Shown here: piece by piece, positions 8,189 to 17,260 of the stretch | How the letters are laid out: every line of letters starts with the position of its first letter | How positions within the stretch are numbered: the first letter of the stretch is position 1 | Source: an uncultured Eubacteriales bacterium | GTDB taxonomy: Bacteria > Bacillota_A > Clostridia > Lachnospirales > Cellulosilyticaceae | NCBI GenBank assembly: GCA_900556665.1 | Contig: USPX01000012.1 | Span: 1-24,936, forward strand | Reading direction: 5' to 3' | Length of the DNA: 24,936 bases | Program-made: the position numbers and the translations under genes | The notes under the pieces: model-generated | The model's input: the letters and a program-made list of their open reading frames with translations, nothing else | Told to the model about the DNA's origin: nothing | Database searches by the model: none

Positions 8189-8827
8189 TTAACGTTCTTT
8201 GTCCATTTGATAAAGTAACGCATTACAAATCGCTGCTGCTACATTACTGCCACCTTTTCGTCCTCTTGCCACAATATAAGGTACATCAGCTTTCATAATA
8301 AGTTCCTTTGCCCATTCTACATTTACGAAGCCTACTGGCACGCCAACGATTAATTCTGGTTTTAATTTCCCTTCTTCAATAAGCTCATAAAGTTTAATAA
8401 GTGCTGTAGGTGCATTGCCTATGGCAAAAATAAGTGGTTTATCCATTGTAGCTGCTTTTTCCATACTCATTGCAGAACGTGTTACACCCTTTTCTTTTGC
8501 AAGTTTTGCAATATCCTCATCTGCAATAAAACAGTGTACTTCTCCGCCAAATTTAGCAAGAGAGCGTTTATTAATGCCTGCCTTTGCCATTTGCGTATCT
8601 GTTACAATATGTGCACCCTTTTTAATGGCTGCTAAAGCTTTTTCTACAACGCCTTCTGAAAAGCAAAGATTATCTGCATAATCAAAGTCAGCAGATGTAT
8701 GAATCACTCTTTTAATAATCATTTCTTGGTCTTCAGGCAGCTTTCTCCCATTTAATTCCTCTGTAATAATCTCAAAACTTCTTTTTTCTATGTCCCGTGG
8801 TAATACATTTTCAAATTCAATTTTCAT
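8189..8827 (-). CDS. cbiC: Cobalt-precorrin-8 methylmutase
   Basis: Moves the C11 methyl group to C12 to give cobyrinic acid. At 212 residues it matches the CbiC/CobH family. VIHTSADFDYADN contains the catalytic histidine H43 that protonates the ring; MAKAGINKR, AIGNAPTALIKL and PVGFVNVEWAK are conserved substrate-pocket segments. A GGGGATTTAAACT ribosome binding site precedes the ATG, and the gene begins only three bases after the cbiP stop. Confidence 0.96.
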   Translation of the reverse strand: MKIEFENVLPRDIEKRSFEIITEELNGRKLPEDQEMIIKRVIHTSADFDYADNLCFSEGVVEKALAAIKKGAHIVTDTQMAKAGINKRSLAKFGGEVHCFIADEDIAKLAKEKGVTRSAMSMEKAATMDKPLIFAIGNAPTALIKLYELIEEGKLKPELIVGVPVGFVNVEWAKELIMKADVPYIVARGRKGGSNVAAAICNALLYQMDKER

Positions 8828-8830
8828 AGT

Positions 8831-10342
8831 TTAAATCCCCTGTTCAATAATTTTATAAATAACGTCCATATCAATATTTTCTCTAATGCCTTTTGCTAAT
8901 AAGTCATATTGATTTTCTTTATAAGCTTGCATATTAAATGCTTTAATTGAAGATGTATCTAAACCTTTTTCTTTTAATATTGTACCAACAATTTCTTTTA
9001 CAACTTGTTCATCATCAAAAATGCCATGTACATATGTTCCATAAACATTTTCTGTATAAGCCCCATCAATTTTGGTTTGTTTACCACTTGTTTCATCTAC
9101 TAATTCCCCAAGAGGTTTCGCATCACCAATAAGTTCTGAAATACCCATATGAATTTCATAACCTTCAAAGCTTACGCCTGATAAAGCTTTTAGACGTCCT
9201 TCTATATTATTAATTTTACCTGTTACCCTTGTTCTTGTTTTGCTTGGCATAAATGTTGTATTAATAGGTAGAAGTCCTAAACCTCGAATTGTGCCTTGAT
9301 ATTCCATACCATCTGGGTCACTAATTGTTTCTCCAAGTATTTGATAACCACCACATACACCAATAATCATTTTTCCTCTAGCTGCATGTTGTTTAATAAG
9401 TGCTTCAAATCCTGTTTGACGAATCCATAATAAATCTTCCATTGTATTTTTAGTACCTGGTAACATTATAATATCTGGATTACCTAAATCTGCTGGTGTA
9501 CTAACATATCTAAGTGTCACTTCTTCTACACATTCAAATGGATTAAAGTCTGTAAAGTTTGAGATTCTAGGTACTCTAATTACTGCAATATCTACAAGGC
9601 CAGTATTGGCGTTTTTATGGAATCTTTCTGTTAGGCTATCTTCATCATCAATATTTAAATACATATATGGTATTGTCCCGATTACAGGAATGCCTCCTTT
9701 TTCTTCAAGCATATCAATACCTGAATCAAGAATTTTTTTATCGCCTCTAAATTTATTAATAAGAAGTCCTTTAATATAGCTTCGCTCTACTGGCGTGAGT
9801 AAATTAACAGTTCCTAAAAGCTGTGCAAATACACCACCTCTATCAATATCTCCAGCTAAAAGTACAGGTGCCCCTACCATTTGTGCCATTCCCATATTGA
9901 CAATATCATCTTGTTTTAAGTTAATTTCTGCTGGACTTCCAGCACCTTCTAATACAATGATGTCATATTCTTCTGCTAGAGAATTATATGCCTCTAAAAT
10001 AGTAGGAATAAATTTTTTCTTGCTCATATAATATTCCCTTGCAGACATATTCCCAATGACTTCTCCATTTACAATAATTTGGGAACCCATGTCTGTAGTC
10101 GGCTTTAATAAAATTGGATTCATTCTTACATCAGGACTTATGCCTGCTGCTTCAGCTTGCATAACTTGTGCACGTCCCATTTCTAAGCCATCTGCTGTAA
10201 TAAAAGAGTTAAGTGCCATATTTTGAGATTTAAAAGGTGCAACTTTATAACCATCTTGTTTTAAGATTCTGCAAAGACCTCCAACAAGTAAACTTTTACC
10301 TACATTTGACATTGTTCCTTGTACCATAATTGCTTTTCCCAT
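8831..10342 (-). CDS. cbiP: Cobyric acid synthase (glutamine-hydrolysing)
   Basis: Amidates the b, d, e and g carboxylates of adenosylcobyrinic acid a,c-diamide, using glutamine and ATP. About 503 residues, normal length. The N-terminal synthetase part has IMVQGTMSNVGKSLLVGGLC (dethiobiotin-synthetase-like P-loop) and KSQNMALNSFIT; LLAGDIDRGGVFAQL is a further signature. The C-terminal amidotransferase part has GVCGGYQILGE with nucleophile cysteine and GTYVHGIFDDE with the catalytic histidine (C332 and H441 counted from the ATG at 10348). Two in-frame ATGs exist; GGGG is too near the first (10348), so 10342 is preferred. It follows the frameshifted cobD closely. Confidence 0.96.
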   Translation of the reverse strand: MGKAIMVQGTMSNVGKSLLVGGLCRILKQDGYKVAPFKSQNMALNSFITADGLEMGRAQVMQAEAAGISPDVRMNPILLKPTTDMGSQIIVNGEVIGNMSAREYYMSKKKFIPTILEAYNSLAEEYDIIVLEGAGSPAEINLKQDDIVNMGMAQMVGAPVLLAGDIDRGGVFAQLLGTVNLLTPVERSYIKGLLINKFRGDKKILDSGIDMLEEKGGIPVIGTIPYMYLNIDDEDSLTERFHKNANTGLVDIAVIRVPRISNFTDFNPFECVEEVTLRYVSTPADLGNPDIIMLPGTKNTMEDLLWIRQTGFEALIKQHAARGKMIIGVCGGYQILGETISDPDGMEYQGTIRGLGLLPINTTFMPSKTRTRVTGKINNIEGRLKALSGVSFEGYEIHMGISELIGDAKPLGELVDETSGKQTKIDGAYTENVYGTYVHGIFDDEQVVKEIVGTILKEKGLDTSSIKAFNMQAYKENQYDLLAKGIRENIDMDVIYKIIEQGI

Positions 10343-10356
10343 AGTCATCTTCCCCT

Positions 10357-11392
10357 TTATCTTCCGACTTTTTCAAGTGCTTGTATAAATTTCTCATTAT
10401 CTTCCCGCCTTTTTACAGCAATGCGATAATAGCCTGCTTCAAGCCCTCTATAATTACTACAATCCCTAATTAAAATGTTATGCTTTAATAATTCCTGTTT
10501 GAGCTGCGGCTTTGCTTTAAAAAAGATATAATTTGCTTCTGGTTTATAATAAGCAATATCTAATTTTTCAAATGCCACATAATCTTTCACGTTCTACTTG
10601 AATATATTTTCTTGTCTTTCTTGGTAAATCTACTTCTGCTAAAGCAGCCACACCTGCTGCCTGTGCTGGAATAGAAACTGACCACGGCTGTCTTAATCTT
10701 TCCATTTGCTCAAGTAAAGCCTTATTACTGCATAAACCATAACCTAATCTTAAGCCTGCCATTGCATACATCTTCGTAAATGCTTTTAAAATGAAAATGC
10801 ATTTATATATTTGTACTTTATCTTTCATAGAATAAACTTCTGGCTGATCTAAAAAATCATTGAAGCATTCATCTAGTACAAGTAAAATATGATTTTCTTC
10901 GCACTTACTAATAATTCTTTCTAATAATCTAGGTTCAATTGTTTTTCCTGTTGGATTATTAGGTGTACACAAAAACACCATATCTATATCAGTTGATAAA
11001 TACTCTAAGTAATCTTCTTCTAATTTAAATCCATTAGCTTCCTTTAATTTATAAAACTGAATTTCCGTTTCAGTAAGGCTAAGGGCTTGTTCATATTCTG
11101 CAAAACTAGGTGTGACTAGCAATGCCTTCTTAGGCTTTGCTGCTAATACTAAATTGAAAATAAGGTCTGCTGCCCCATTGCCACAAATAATATTTTCCTT
11201 ATCTATATTTTCTTTCTCACTTAACGCCTGCCTTAAAGCTCTACATTGTGTGTCTGGATAATTCCCTATGTTCTCCAAGCTCTCTTTTGCTGCTTTTAAA
11301 ACACTAGGTACAGTTCCTAAAGGATTAATATTGGCTGAAAAGTCTATAACGCCTTTATGTGTATATATATCCCCACCATGAACATTAATCAT
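10357..11392 (-). pseudogene. cobD: L-threonine-O-3-phosphate decarboxylase CobD, split by a frameshift
   Basis: Makes (R)-1-amino-2-propanol phosphate, the linker that CbiB attaches. Two overlapping frames carry one protein. The first (11392-10568, 274 residues) has the aminotransferase-fold N-terminus IDFSANINPLG, CTPNNPTGK, LLVLDECFNDF and AFTKMYAMAGLRLGYG with the PLP lysine K207, and ends ERERLCGI-stop. The second frame (10590-10357) continues with FEKLDIAYYKPEANYIFFKA and YYRIAVKRREDN, the expected C-terminal domain. Joined, they give about 345 residues, close to family length. The frame changes at the run CATTTGAAAAA (about 10561-10573). It may be a real mutation, a sequencing error in a homopolymer or, less likely, programmed frameshifting. 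The ribosome binding site AGGGAGGTGTTAAT before 11392 is strong. Confidence 0.88.
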
Positions 11393-11423
11393 ATTAACAC
11401 CTCCCTAGTCTTAGCTCTCCTGA

Positions 11424-12392
11424 TTATATAAAGTAAAACCACATCATTTTTACAACGCCAAGAATAACTATTGCTACAATTGCTGTACCATATAATAATT
11501 TATTAGCATCTACTATTTTATCAATGGTAATAACGTCTATATCATCTCCTATATACTCCTTTGGATAACGTTTACCAAAATAATACGCATCTCCTGCCAG
11601 CTGGACTCTTAATGCGCCTGCACAAACAGCTTCTGTTTGGGCTGAGTTTGGACTAGCATGTTTATAGCGATCTCGTCTATAAATTCTAGTAGCACTTTTG
11701 CCATCCATTCCAAGTATGTACGCAGCTGTAATCATAAATGTGGCTGCCATTCTAGCTGGGATATAATTCACCACATCATCTAATTTTGCTGCAAATCTAC
11801 CAAAATAAAGGTATTTATCATTTTTATAACCTACCATTGAGTCTAATGTATTGATTGCTTTATAAAAAAATCCAAGTGTGGCGCCACCAACCATCATGAA
11901 AATAAGTGGTGCAATAATACCATCAGATGTATTTTCTGCCACTGTTTCTACCGCAGCCTTTGTCACACCTTTTGCATCTAGATTTTCTGTATCTCTTCCT
12001 ACAATCATAAAAACAGCTTTTTGACTTGCCTTAAGATCTCCTTTCTCAAGTTCTTTATAAACTTTCATGCTTTCAACCTTAAGAGATTTTGTAGCTAATA
12101 AGAAGTAACACAAAATACTTTCTACAGCTATGCCTACTATCCAATTAATCTTATAAGCTGCTGATACAAGTAAAAATGATACTGAAGTTGTAATGCTGAC
12201 GACAATAACTACAAGAAATACGCCTCCTACAAGTTGTCCTCTTTTGGTGTCTTTAAAGCACTTTCTCAAAATGTTTTCCGTTACTTCAATGAGTTTTCCT
12301 ACTAGCCTAATAGGATGATATAACCACTGTGGGTCTCCAAATATTAAATCAAGTAAAAAACCAATTAAACATGCGTACAATGTACATTTCAT
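11424..12392 (-). CDS. cbiB: Adenosylcobinamide-phosphate synthase (membrane protein)
   Basis: Joins aminopropanol phosphate to adenosylcobyric acid. 322 residues, normal for CbiB. The N-terminal GFLLDLIFGDPQWLYHPIRL is the family signature, followed by hydrophobic membrane segments (about 55-75, 80-100, 155-175, 205-225, 295-318). ETVAENTSDGIIAPLIF and RRDRYKHASPNSAQTEAV are the other strongly conserved loops. It acts at the membrane alongside CobS. The ribosome binding site AGAAGGTGGACTT fits the ATG. It lies between cobS (45-base gap) and cobD (31-base gap). Confidence 0.96.
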   Translation of the reverse strand: MKCTLYACLIGFLLDLIFGDPQWLYHPIRLVGKLIEVTENILRKCFKDTKRGQLVGGVFLVVIVVSITTSVSFLLVSAAYKINWIVGIAVESILCYFLLATKSLKVESMKVYKELEKGDLKASQKAVFMIVGRDTENLDAKGVTKAAVETVAENTSDGIIAPLIFMMVGGATLGFFYKAINTLDSMVGYKNDKYLYFGRFAAKLDDVVNYIPARMAATFMITAAYILGMDGKSATRIYRRDRYKHASPNSAQTEAVCAGALRVQLAGDAYYFGKRYPKEYIGDDIDVITIDKIVDANKLLYGTAIVAIVILGVVKMMWFYFI

Positions 12393-12437
12393 AAGTCCAC
12401 CTTCTTATCTAAATAAGTTTTTAGTTCATCAATCACT

Positions 12438-13196
12438 TTATAAAAAATATCCTATAATAACTGAGACACCTAATATCATAAGCTCACAGTTTTGCGAGAA
12501 ATATCCTGCTAAATCACCTGTAATACCACCAAATTGAGTCTTACAAATATAATAGTGATAAGCAAAAACACCTGCCACGCCTAAAAGGCTTATTATAGCT
12601 ACCATAGGCTGTATATAAAGCATTATAATTACTTCTAAAACTAAATAAATAAGCATAACAATTTGACAGCATTTACGATGTGCACCATTTTTAAAAGTTG
12701 CTGCAAGCCCTGTATTTCTAGCAAGTGGGAAACTTACAATGCTAAGACCACTTAAGGTTCTAGATAAGGCATAACCAATAGCTATAACCCCTAGTACTTC
12801 TAATTTCACTTCACTCCAAAATCCTAATGTTAATACGAAATAGCAAACTGCACCTACTATAGCAAATGCTCCTGAATTAGAATCTTTTAAAATAGCTAAT
12901 TTCTTCTCCCTGTCACCATAAGAACTAAGGGCATCCATTGTATCCAAGAAACCATCTACATGAATGCCACCAGTTATAAGAATCGGAATCACTGTCATAA
13001 TGGCTGCAAAAAGTAATTTACCCATACCAAGTTTTAACCCTAAACTTGCTGCAATATAAATGACTAACCCCACAACTGCTCCTACAAATGGGAAAAAGCA
13101 AAAAGCATATTTCATATTTTTCTCATTCCACACAACCTTTGGCATTGGTATTTTAGAATACATTGAGAATGCAATAATCATGGATTGAAATAACAT
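12438..13196 (-). CDS. cobS: Adenosylcobinamide-GDP ribazoletransferase (cobalamin synthase)
   Basis: Integral membrane enzyme that joins adenosylcobinamide-GDP to alpha-ribazole or its phosphate, making cobalamin. About 252 residues with at least five hydrophobic segments. FSMYSKIPMP near the N-terminus, TGGIHVDGFLDTMDALSSYG (about 75-94 from this start) with acidic metal ligands, and LKDSNSGAFAIVG are the CobS signatures. Three starts are possible: a long one at 13232 inside cobU, ATG 13202 overlapping the cobU stop as TGATG, and ATG 13196. AAAGGGG is spaced best for 13196. The overlap with cobU suggests coupled translation. Confidence 0.95.
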   Translation of the reverse strand: MLFQSMIIAFSMYSKIPMPKVVWNEKNMKYAFCFFPFVGAVVGLVIYIAASLGLKLGMGKLLFAAIMTVIPILITGGIHVDGFLDTMDALSSYGDREKKLAILKDSNSGAFAIVGAVCYFVLTLGFWSEVKLEVLGVIAIGYALSRTLSGLSIVSFPLARNTGLAATFKNGAHRKCCQIVMLIYLVLEVIIMLYIQPMVAIISLLGVAGVFAYHYYICKTQFGGITGDLAGYFSQNCELMILGVSVIIGYFL

Positions 13197-13201
13197 ACGC
13201 A

Positions 13202-13729
13202 TCACCCCTTTATATCTATTGGAATACCACAAACCACTTCCACAACTCTATCTGCATAACGTGCCATAATCTCATTAATCTTACCGAGCTTTTCAATATA
13301 GTCCACTGTACTTTCATCATATGTACAACCATCTGTAAAAACTTCATTGGTTACAATAACCAGGTCCCGGCATCTTTCTTTTAAATATTTCACGCCTTCT
13401 TCTACTGCTTGTACTACCTTTTCTTTTGCCCCTTCTTCTTCATACATCTCATTGGCAACTAAATTAGACATACAATCCAAAAGGACAACACTGCCTGCTT
13501 CTATAGGTGCCTCTTTTAATGCGGTATAACATTCTACTGTATCAAAGTTTTTGGCTGCCCTCATCTTTCTATGCCTTGCAATTCTAGCTGCTGCCTCTTC
13601 TCCAAAAGGTCTCATTGTGGCAATGTAGATAAAGTGTGTATTTGTGTCCTTCTGATAAAGTTCATAAACTGTTTGTTCTGCAAATGCAGATTTACCACTC
13701 CCACTTCCACCGCTTACCATTACAAACAT
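13202..13729 (-). CDS. cobU: Adenosylcobinamide kinase / adenosylcobinamide-phosphate guanylyltransferase
   Basis: Phosphorylates adenosylcobinamide and then transfers GMP to it, producing the substrate of CobS. About 175 residues. FVMVSGGSGSGKSAFAE is the P-loop, RIARHRKMR holds the histidine that is guanylylated, and VVLLDCMSNLVANEM and VIVTNEVFTDG are conserved core strands. A GTG at 13738 overlapping the cbiA stop is also in frame; the ATG at 13729 is preferred because AGGTGAGG sits before it. It lies between cbiA and cobS with overlapping or near-overlapping ends. Confidence 0.95.
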   Translation of the reverse strand: MFVMVSGGSGSGKSAFAEQTVYELYQKDTNTHFIYIATMRPFGEEAAARIARHRKMRAAKNFDTVECYTALKEAPIEAGSVVLLDCMSNLVANEMYEEEGAKEKVVQAVEEGVKYLKERCRDLVIVTNEVFTDGCTYDESTVDYIEKLGKINEIMARYADRVVEVVCGIPIDIKG

Positions 13730-13734
13730 TTGCC

Positions 13735-15129
13735 TCACCTACCTTTGCTTTCTTTATAGGCTTTGCAAAGCTTCATAAATCTTTGAGGTACTTTTAAATT
13801 AGAATAGTAATATAAGTGAGGATAACCTGCCATTAAGTTACCCTTATGTACCATGCAGTTCCAATTCCTCTTACCAGATGGCTTACTTGCTAAGAAAGTG
13901 TTCCCATTTTGACTGCTATCCCAATAGTGAAACTCATGGGCAGCTATTGTTTCATTTGCTTCTAGTAAATCATTTTCTTTACATGGTGATAAGTTAATGT
14001 ACCCAAATCTTACAAGTTTCTTCTTATTAAGTGATTCTCCTTCTAAGACACCTACCATTTTATAAATCTCACCATCTTGACCTTCTAACTTTTCATGAAG
14101 ATACATAAAACCACCACATTCTGCAAGGCAAGGCAGTCCATTTTCTAATTGGTCTTTTATACTTTGAATCATTGTTTCATTACGCGCTAACGCTTTACAA
14201 TAAAGTTCTGGGTATCCACCACCTAAAATCATCCCTTGAATATTTTCAGGTAGTGTCTGATCTACTAGTGGACTAAAGTAAACTATTTCACATCCCATGT
14301 CTTCTAATAGTTCTAAGTTATCTTTGTAATAAAAACAAAAGGCCTTATCATAGGCTACACCTATACGGATTTTTTCTTCTGGGACTTTTCCTTGATATCT
14401 TTGGTTTTCATCAATCTCTAAAACTGGTGCAGTATGCGCTAGCTCCATTAAGCCTTCTAAATCAATGGTTTCTTCTATGACTTTCCCAAGTTCATTGAGC
14501 TCATTATTTAAATCCTCTATTTCCTGTGGTGTAACAAGCCCTAAATGACGGCTTTCCAACTGAAAATGCTCTAACTTTGGTAAATAGCCTAGTACCTTAA
14601 TAGGCAATCTGCTTTCAATGACCTCTTTAAGCGCCATATAAGTCCCCTTTGTAATGCCATTTAAGATTACGCCTTGAATATTACTGTCTTCTTCAAAAGT
14701 CATCATCCCTTGAATGAGAGGAATAATTGATAATGCCATGCCCTTACAAGGGATAACCAAAACAACTGGTGTTTTAGTTGTTCTTGCCACATCATAGGAA
14801 CTCCCTTCTGACGTAGCCATTTTCATACCATCATAATATCCCATAACCCCTTCTATTACTGTAAGCTCTGCATCTTTAGCATTACGTGCCATTAAGTATG
14901 TGGCACATTTAGGCGTAGCAAAGAATAAGTCAATATTATTTGAAGGGATTCCTATGACCTTACTATGAAACATTGGGTCAATGTAATCTGGCCCACATTT
15001 ACTTGCAGCTACTTTTACGCCCCTTTTCTTTAAAGCTTGTAAAATACCACATACCAATGTCGTCTTTCCACTCCCGCTTGAAATGCCCGTAATCATAACT
15101 CTTGGAAGTTTTTGTTTTGTAATACTCAT
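13735..15129 (-). CDS. cbiA: Cobyrinic acid a,c-diamide synthase
   Basis: Amidates the a and c side chains of (cobalt-containing) cobyrinic acid with glutamine and ATP. 464 residues, normal length. VMITGISSGSGKTTLVCGIL is the N-terminal P-loop, SKCGPDYIDPMFH and VIEGVMGYYDG follow, and the C-terminal glutamine amidotransferase has LAECGGFMYLHE with nucleophile C338 and AAHEFHYWDSS with catalytic H398. GAAGGAGGGAGTTC is a strong ribosome binding site. Immediately upstream is a perfect tandem pair of 16-base repeats. Confidence 0.96.
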   Translation of the reverse strand: MSITKQKLPRVMITGISSGSGKTTLVCGILQALKKRGVKVAASKCGPDYIDPMFHSKVIGIPSNNIDLFFATPKCATYLMARNAKDAELTVIEGVMGYYDGMKMATSEGSSYDVARTTKTPVVLVIPCKGMALSIIPLIQGMMTFEEDSNIQGVILNGITKGTYMALKEVIESRLPIKVLGYLPKLEHFQLESRHLGLVTPQEIEDLNNELNELGKVIEETIDLEGLMELAHTAPVLEIDENQRYQGKVPEEKIRIGVAYDKAFCFYYKDNLELLEDMGCEIVYFSPLVDQTLPENIQGMILGGGYPELYCKALARNETMIQSIKDQLENGLPCLAECGGFMYLHEKLEGQDGEIYKMVGVLEGESLNKKKLVRFGYINLSPCKENDLLEANETIAAHEFHYWDSSQNGNTFLASKPSGKRNWNCMVHKGNLMAGYPHLYYYSNLKVPQRFMKLCKAYKESKGR

Positions 15130-15147
15130 GAACTCCCTCCTTCTAAT

Positions 15148-15179
15148 TTAAGAATTAAATTTTTTAAGAATTAAATTTT
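15148..15179. repeat. Perfect tandem duplication, 2 x 16 bases
   Basis: TTAAGAATTAAATTTT occurs twice head to tail (15148-15163 and 15164-15179) in the 51-base gap between cbiET and cbiA. Each copy contains a small A/T inverted repeat. It looks like a replication-slippage duplication; no function is evident. Confidence 0.9.
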
Positions 15180-15180
15180 A

Positions 15181-16392
15181 TTAATCTGCATTAGTCTTTT
15201 CTATTGTCATAATGTAAATAGGATTTTGTCCCATCATCATCTGATATTTGCCCAGCTTTTTAGCCTTTGAAATATTCATCTGTACAATGTCTAAAGCTTC
15301 ATACTGACCTGTTTCAATAAGATTCATAACTTCTGTTAATGTATTAAGTGATACAGTATTAAGTACCACTTTTACATTTTTATTTTTCTTATAAATACAT
15401 TCTAAAATCTCTTTTAAATTTCCTGCACTACCACCTATAAAAACATGAGTTGGTGCTGGTAATTCTTCTAATGCCTCTGGTGCTATGCCACCTATAACCT
15501 CCAAATTATCTGCAGCAAATTTTTGTTTATTTCTTTTAATAAGTTCTAATCCCTTTTCATTTTTTTCAATAGCATAAACTCTAATATCTGGTGACTTTTG
15601 TGCCATTTCAATGGCAACTGAGCCTGTTCCAGCACCTACATCATAAACTACTGCATCTTTTGTAAGTCCTAACTTTGCAATACTTACTGTGCGTACTTCA
15701 CTTTTCGTCATTGGTACTTCACCACGAATAAAGGCTTCATCCTCAATTTGCTCAAATACCTTGGTATCAGGATTTGGATTTTCTACTAATACTACAAGTA
15801 GTGGATCAAAATTAAAGTCTGTTAACTCCTCAGCCCTGCAGCTTATAATGCGTTCATCTTCATAAGATAATCTTTCACCTATATGAAGTATGACTTGCCC
15901 CAGTCCATAATACTTAAGTTTTTCGCATAACTCTTTAAGACTGCTGCCACCATTTAAAAGAGCAAATGTTTTGCTTTCTCTTTTAATACGTGGAATAAGT
16001 AAATTATCCTTACCATGTACGCTTGTTAAACAAACATTTTGCCAAGGCATTTTAAGCTTTGCACAAAAATATATAAGTGATGAGATACCTGGTACTAATT
16101 TCACATTAAAATCTGTAAGTTCATTAAGAAGTCCTTTAGCACCACTATAAAATCCCACATCTCCTGAAAGTAAAATAGCTACCTTTTGATACTGGGTATG
16201 TACTCTCAAATAATCACCTATTTCTCTAGGTAAATAAGAGACAAAACTAGTTTTACCTAACGCTTTGAAACCTTCTAACATACGATTTGCGCCAATGAGT
16301 AAATCACTTTGATCAATTATTTCCTGCGCCTTCTTAGTTAATGTGCCATCCTGGCCCATACCAATGCCCACTAAGTAGATTTCTGCTCCCAT
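15181..16392 (-). CDS. cbiET: Cobalt-precorrin-7 C5-methyltransferase / C15-methyltransferase (decarboxylating) fusion
   Basis: A 403-residue CbiE-CbiT fusion, equivalent to CobL. Residues about 1-200 are CbiE, a canonical tetrapyrrole methylase (IYLVGIGMGQDG, LLSGDVGFYSG, LVPGISSLIYF) that methylates C5. Residues about 220-400 are CbiT, a Rossmann-fold methyltransferase with GEVPMTKSEVR and the SAM loop VVYDVGAGTGSVAIEM (251-260), that methylates C15 and decarboxylates the C12 acetate. GGSAGNLKEIL near residue 333 is typical of CbiT. Fusions of these two are common. It begins nine bases after cbiH. Confidence 0.96.
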   Translation of the reverse strand: MGAEIYLVGIGMGQDGTLTKKAQEIIDQSDLLIGANRMLEGFKALGKTSFVSYLPREIGDYLRVHTQYQKVAILLSGDVGFYSGAKGLLNELTDFNVKLVPGISSLIYFCAKLKMPWQNVCLTSVHGKDNLLIPRIKRESKTFALLNGGSSLKELCEKLKYYGLGQVILHIGERLSYEDERIISCRAEELTDFNFDPLLVVLVENPNPDTKVFEQIEDEAFIRGEVPMTKSEVRTVSIAKLGLTKDAVVYDVGAGTGSVAIEMAQKSPDIRVYAIEKNEKGLELIKRNKQKFAADNLEVIGGIAPEALEELPAPTHVFIGGSAGNLKEILECIYKKNKNVKVVLNTVSLNTLTEVMNLIETGQYEALDIVQMNISKAKKLGKYQMMMGQNPIYIMTIEKTNAD

Positions 16393-16401
16393 ACTAAGCG
16401 C

Positions 16402-17142
16402 CTACCCTTCGTTTGTAATTTTGTAGCCTCTAGGTGTTACCATCTTGCCATTTACAACTTTAGTTTGACTATTGCCAATAAATACAGTTGTAAACATATC
16501 TACTGTTGTATCCTTCAGTTCACCTAATGTAAGAATTTGGGCTTCTTCTCCTTCTCTACCTATATTTTTTACAAGCCCACACACCGTATCTGGGCTTTTA
16601 TATTGCAGGCAGATTTCACATGCTTTTTGTAAATAGTCATGTCTTTTTTTACTAGAAGGATTATATAAACAAATACTAAAGTCTCCTTGTGCAGCCATTT
16701 GTAATCTACATTCAATCTTTTCCCAAGGTGTTAAAAGGTCGCTTAAACTAATGACTGCAAAATCATGTGTAAGTGGTGCCCCAAGCACTGAGCCGCCTCC
16801 TAAAGCTGCTGTAATACCTGGAATGATTTCAAGTTCTACCTCTGGATACGCTTCGCCGATTTCATACATTAAACCAGCCATACCATAGACCCCTGCATCC
16901 CCACTGCATACCATAGCTACTTTTTTTCCTTTATTAGCTTCTTCAAAGGCCATACGGCAACGGTCAGCTTCCTTTTTCATTGGTGTTGTTAAACATTCTT
17001 TTTCTGGATAATAGGCTTTGACTAAATCTACATAAACGGTATAACCTACAATGAGGTCTGCTCCCTGTAATGCTCTATCTGCTCTAATTGTAAGCTGCTC
17101 ATAACATCCTGGCCCAAGTCCTACTACATATATCTTTTTCAT
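16402..17142 (-). CDS. cbiH: Cobalt-precorrin-3 C17-methyltransferase (ring contraction)
   Basis: Methylates C17 and drives ring contraction to form the delta-lactone of cobalt-precorrin-4. 246 residues, a plain CbiH without the fused partners seen in some species. IYVVGLGPGCYEQLTIRA is the N-terminal tetrapyrrole methylase motif, MVCSGDAGVYGMAGLMYE the second and IIPGITAALGGGSVLGAPL the third; CLYNPSSKKR is typical of CbiH/CobJ. TATGGAGGTAGAAT is its ribosome binding site. An unusually wide 118-base gap separates it from cbiF upstream, where cbiG often lies in other operons. Confidence 0.95.
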   Translation of the reverse strand: MKKIYVVGLGPGCYEQLTIRADRALQGADLIVGYTVYVDLVKAYYPEKECLTTPMKKEADRCRMAFEEANKGKKVAMVCSGDAGVYGMAGLMYEIGEAYPEVELEIIPGITAALGGGSVLGAPLTHDFAVISLSDLLTPWEKIECRLQMAAQGDFSICLYNPSSKKRHDYLQKACEICLQYKSPDTVCGLVKNIGREGEEAQILTLGELKDTTVDMFTTVFIGNSQTKVVNGKMVTPRGYKITNEG

Positions 17143-17260
17143 ATTCTACCTCCATAAATTCTACTTTCTTGTAAGTCTGCTATCTTATATAACTTTTTGC
17201 CTACATCTAATTCTTTATATTGTTGTCTCTTGTCTGTTTTACTACTTCTAACTTGCTATC
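17143..17260 (-). other. Unexplained 118-base spacer between cbiF and cbiH
   Basis: The widest gap between genes transcribed together from cbiK to hemL. Its cbiH-proximal part can be read without a stop for about 35 codons, ending in the cbiH start (ATATGA), and includes a lysine-rich stretch reading YKELDVGKKLYKIADLQESR. No start codon or family match is evident. A 10-base direct repeat, TAAGATAGCA, occurs at 17263-17254 and 17187-17178. It could be a remnant of lost coding sequence or just a spacer. Confidence 0.4.
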
